DNA of 7,394 nucleotides from Deltaproteobacteria bacterium (GTDB lineage: Bacteria; Desulfobacterota; Desulfobulbia; Desulfobulbales; BM004), in contig CP070776.1 in NCBI GenBank assembly GCA_020346205.1, forward strand, positions 1,060,215-1,067,608. Reading direction: 5' to 3'. The first letter of the stretch is position 1. Every line of letters starts with the position of its first letter. Positions 5,810-7,394 of the stretch are shown here, one piece after another. The position numbers and the translations under genes are program-made. The notes beneath the pieces were generated by a model, which was not told the origin of the DNA, made no database searches, and saw only the letters and a program-made list of their open reading frames with translations.

Positions 5810-7394
5810 ATGGCGAAGAAAGAATTTGATATTGCCGGTTATAAAGAAGTGATGACCAATTACCTGGGTGATCCAGGTGGCAGCGCCAAGGTTTTTTTTG
5901 ATGCACTTGATTTCGCAGAGCAGGCCCATGCCGGGCAATGGCGCAAAAGCGGAGATTCCTACATTCTGCATCCCTGCAATGTGGCCAGGATACTCGCTGA
6001 AGAAATGGAGGTTCGTGACCCCGAGATTCTGGCTGCTGCACTCCTGCATGATACTGTGGAAGATGTCAAGGAAGTAAGTACTGAAATTATCGGTGAACGG
6101 TTTGGCAAGAATGTCGAGGCCATTGTCGATGGCTGTACCAAAATCACCCACTTTTTTGGTGATAAGCAGACATTTTATAAAATGGTGCACCGGAAGATTT
6201 TCTCAGGTGCGGCAGCAAGGCTTGAAGTAATTCTGGTAAAGCTTGCAGATCGTCTTCACAATCTCCGGACCCTGCATGCCATGCCCAGGGACAGGCGCCA
6301 GAAGATTTCCGATGAAACCCTGGACATATATGCTCCCCTGGCAAGAGTTATGGGGCTCTTTGATTTGAAGAGAGAACTCTACCAGCTTGCCCTAAAGTAC
6401 AAGTTCCCCAAGCAGAGCAATAAAGTACTTGCTCATATTCGCAAACTGGAAAACTCCCCAACTGTTCAGGAGATTGTTACTACTCTCAACGAGGAGCTTG
6501 AGAAGGCATGGATTAACGGTGAGATAAAAGTAAGAGCCAAAGGCCTGGGGGGGTATTTCGATCCGGTTAACAAGGCGCTGAAAAAGTCAATTGAGCACCC
6601 CATGGAAATAGTCATCCTGGTAGATGACATTGAAGCATGCTACCGGGTCCTGGGGCTGGTTAATAAACATTTCCCTCCCATTCCCAGGACTATTCGGGAT
6701 TTTATAGCCAATTCCAAACCGACAGGGTACCAGGGGCTGCACGCGCGGGCCAATATAAAAGGCAGTAATTTTCTTTTTAAAATCAAAACTCCGGAAATGG
6801 CCAGAAATGCTCATAAGGGTATTATTAAGGCATGGTCTCGAAAGGAAGCGGTACCGGGTCATTTTGAAAAAGCCCTGCGGGAAATGTTTGACTTTCTAGG
6901 CGAAGAACAAGGCCTCTCTCCTAGGGAAGTGATTGCGGCAAGTGGTAAGAAAGAAATATATACCTTTACACCAAAAGGAGACCCAATTTTTTTACCGCTG
7001 CACTCCACTGTGCTGGATTTTGCCTTCCAGGTCCATACGGAAGTGGGTCGTAGATGTGCTGCTGCCCAGATAGGCAGCAACAGGGTAGAACCTGATCATA
7101 TACTTAAAGACGGAGATCAGGTTAATATCATTTTGCAGGAAAAGTCGGTACTCTTTGATCCACGTCTGCAGGAATTGTGTAAGACTGCAAGGGCCCGCTC
7201 AGGCCTTGCCAAGGGATTTAAAATACGCCGTCAAACCTCAGCTGTAGAGATCGGCAGAGATATTCTGGATCAGGAATGTAAGCGCTATGGCCTGTCGCTG
7301 GCTGAATTGCAACAATTTGAAGAGGAAATTCTTGAACAGCTGGGATTGGATTCTCTTGAACAGCTGTTTTTAAATGTGGGTGAAGCGAAAATTA
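5810..7394 (+). CDS. Long RelA/SpoT homologue, predicted hydrolase-only (p)ppGpp enzyme (partial, C-terminus beyond window)
   Basis: The frame is open for 528 codons from an ATG at 5810 to the right edge, so the regulatory C-terminus is cut off. Residues 25-195 are the HD hydrolase domain that removes pyrophosphate from (p)ppGpp. R45-K46, H54, H80-D81, E84-D85, D147 and N151 match the metal ligands and catalytic residues of characterised Rel hydrolases with near-constant spacing. Residues about 215-345 are the synthetase fold, recognisable from CYRVLG (277-282), IPRTIRDFIA (291-300), KPTGYQGLH (303-311) and the following helices, but it looks catalytically dead. The DLxAIR strand, with the Mg-binding Asp and an Arg, reads HPMEIV (263-268). 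The EvQIRT motif with the catalytic Glu reads LFKIKT (322-327). The ATP-site YSI..KM is lost after RAK (242-244). A TGS domain (384-442) and the start of the helical region follow. The chosen start places the HD residues as in known Rel proteins. No Shine-Dalgarno is visible. The name SpoT or Rel would overstate what is known. Confidence 0.93.
   Translation, partial: MAKKEFDIAGYKEVMTNYLGDPGGSAKVFFDALDFAEQAHAGQWRKSGDSYILHPCNVARILAEEMEVRDPEILAAALLHDTVEDVKEVSTEIIGERFGKNVEAIVDGCTKITHFFGDKQTFYKMVHRKIFSGAAARLEVILVKLADRLHNLRTLHAMPRDRRQKISDETLDIYAPLARVMGLFDLKRELYQLALKYKFPKQSNKVLAHIRKLENSPTVQEIVTTLNEELEKAWINGEIKVRAKGLGGYFDPVNKALKKSIEHPMEIVILVDDIEACYRVLGLVNKHFPPIPRTIRDFIANSKPTGYQGLHARANIKGSNFLFKIKTPEMARNAHKGIIKAWSRKEAVPGHFEKALREMFDFLGEEQGLSPREVIAASGKKEIYTFTPKGDPIFLPLHSTVLDFAFQVHTEVGRRCAAAQIGSNRVEPDHILKDGDQVNIILQEKSVLFDPRLQELCKTARARSGLAKGFKIRRQTSAVEIGRDILDQECKRYGLSLAELQQFEEEILEQLGLDSLEQLFLNVGEAKI

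Noticed and set aside
5771..6190. 139-codon minus-strand open frame opposite the RSH gene
   Set aside because: Antisense to the HD hydrolase domain, whose motifs are unmistakable on the plus strand; the antisense product has no motif.
6533..6640. Frameshift or sequencing error as the cause of the missing synthetase residues
   Set aside because: The reading frame is uninterrupted, and family motifs directly before (RAK at 242-244) and after (CYRVLG at 277-282) are in the same frame with normal spacing, so the substitutions are genuine divergence.

Overview
The window reads as a stretch of ordinary bacterial chromosome with a moderate, roughly balanced base composition. It carries five protein genes and no RNA genes, insertion sequences, CRISPR arrays or prophage parts. 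The gene content suggests a Gram-negative anaerobe of the Desulfobacterota (former Deltaproteobacteria) type: a Tat-signal AmrS-type radical SAM protein, a membrane-fused spermidine-synthase-like protein, RNase R, TrmJ and a long RelA/SpoT homologue. That placement is an inference from protein style, not from a database match.

Layout. Positions 1-5598 are on the minus strand and read from right to left: rnr (5598-3352, RNase R), trmJ (3336-2542, a SPOUT tRNA 2'-O-methyltransferase starting 15 nt after the rnr stop), a 159-nt gap with palindromes and a possible promoter, amrS (2382-1258, radical SAM enzyme of the AmmeMemoRadiSam family), then a membrane protein fused to a spermidine-synthase fold. 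The last gene's start codon lies inside the end of amrS, and the gene runs off the left edge. A 211-nt divergent intergenic region (5599-5809) separates rnr from a plus-strand long RelA/SpoT homologue, which starts at 5810 and runs off the right edge.

How the genes work together. rnr and trmJ form an RNA-metabolism pair, covering structured-RNA decay and tRNA wobble-loop-side modification. amrS and the spermidine-synthase-like gene look translationally coupled and probably act together at or across the inner membrane. The RelA/SpoT homologue controls (p)ppGpp.

Most interesting point. The RelA/SpoT homologue keeps every recognisable residue of the (p)ppGpp hydrolase site. Its synthetase domain has lost the catalytic Asp, the Arg of the same strand, the catalytic Glu and much of the ATP-binding motif, while the overall fold motifs remain. 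It is therefore predicted to be a hydrolase-only long RSH, the mirror image of RelA. Second, the spermidine-synthase-like protein has Asn at the catalytic-Asp position and is probably not a true aminopropyltransferase. Third, AmrS, an iron-sulfur radical enzyme, carries a consensus Tat export signal. None of the five genes has a clear Shine-Dalgarno sequence.
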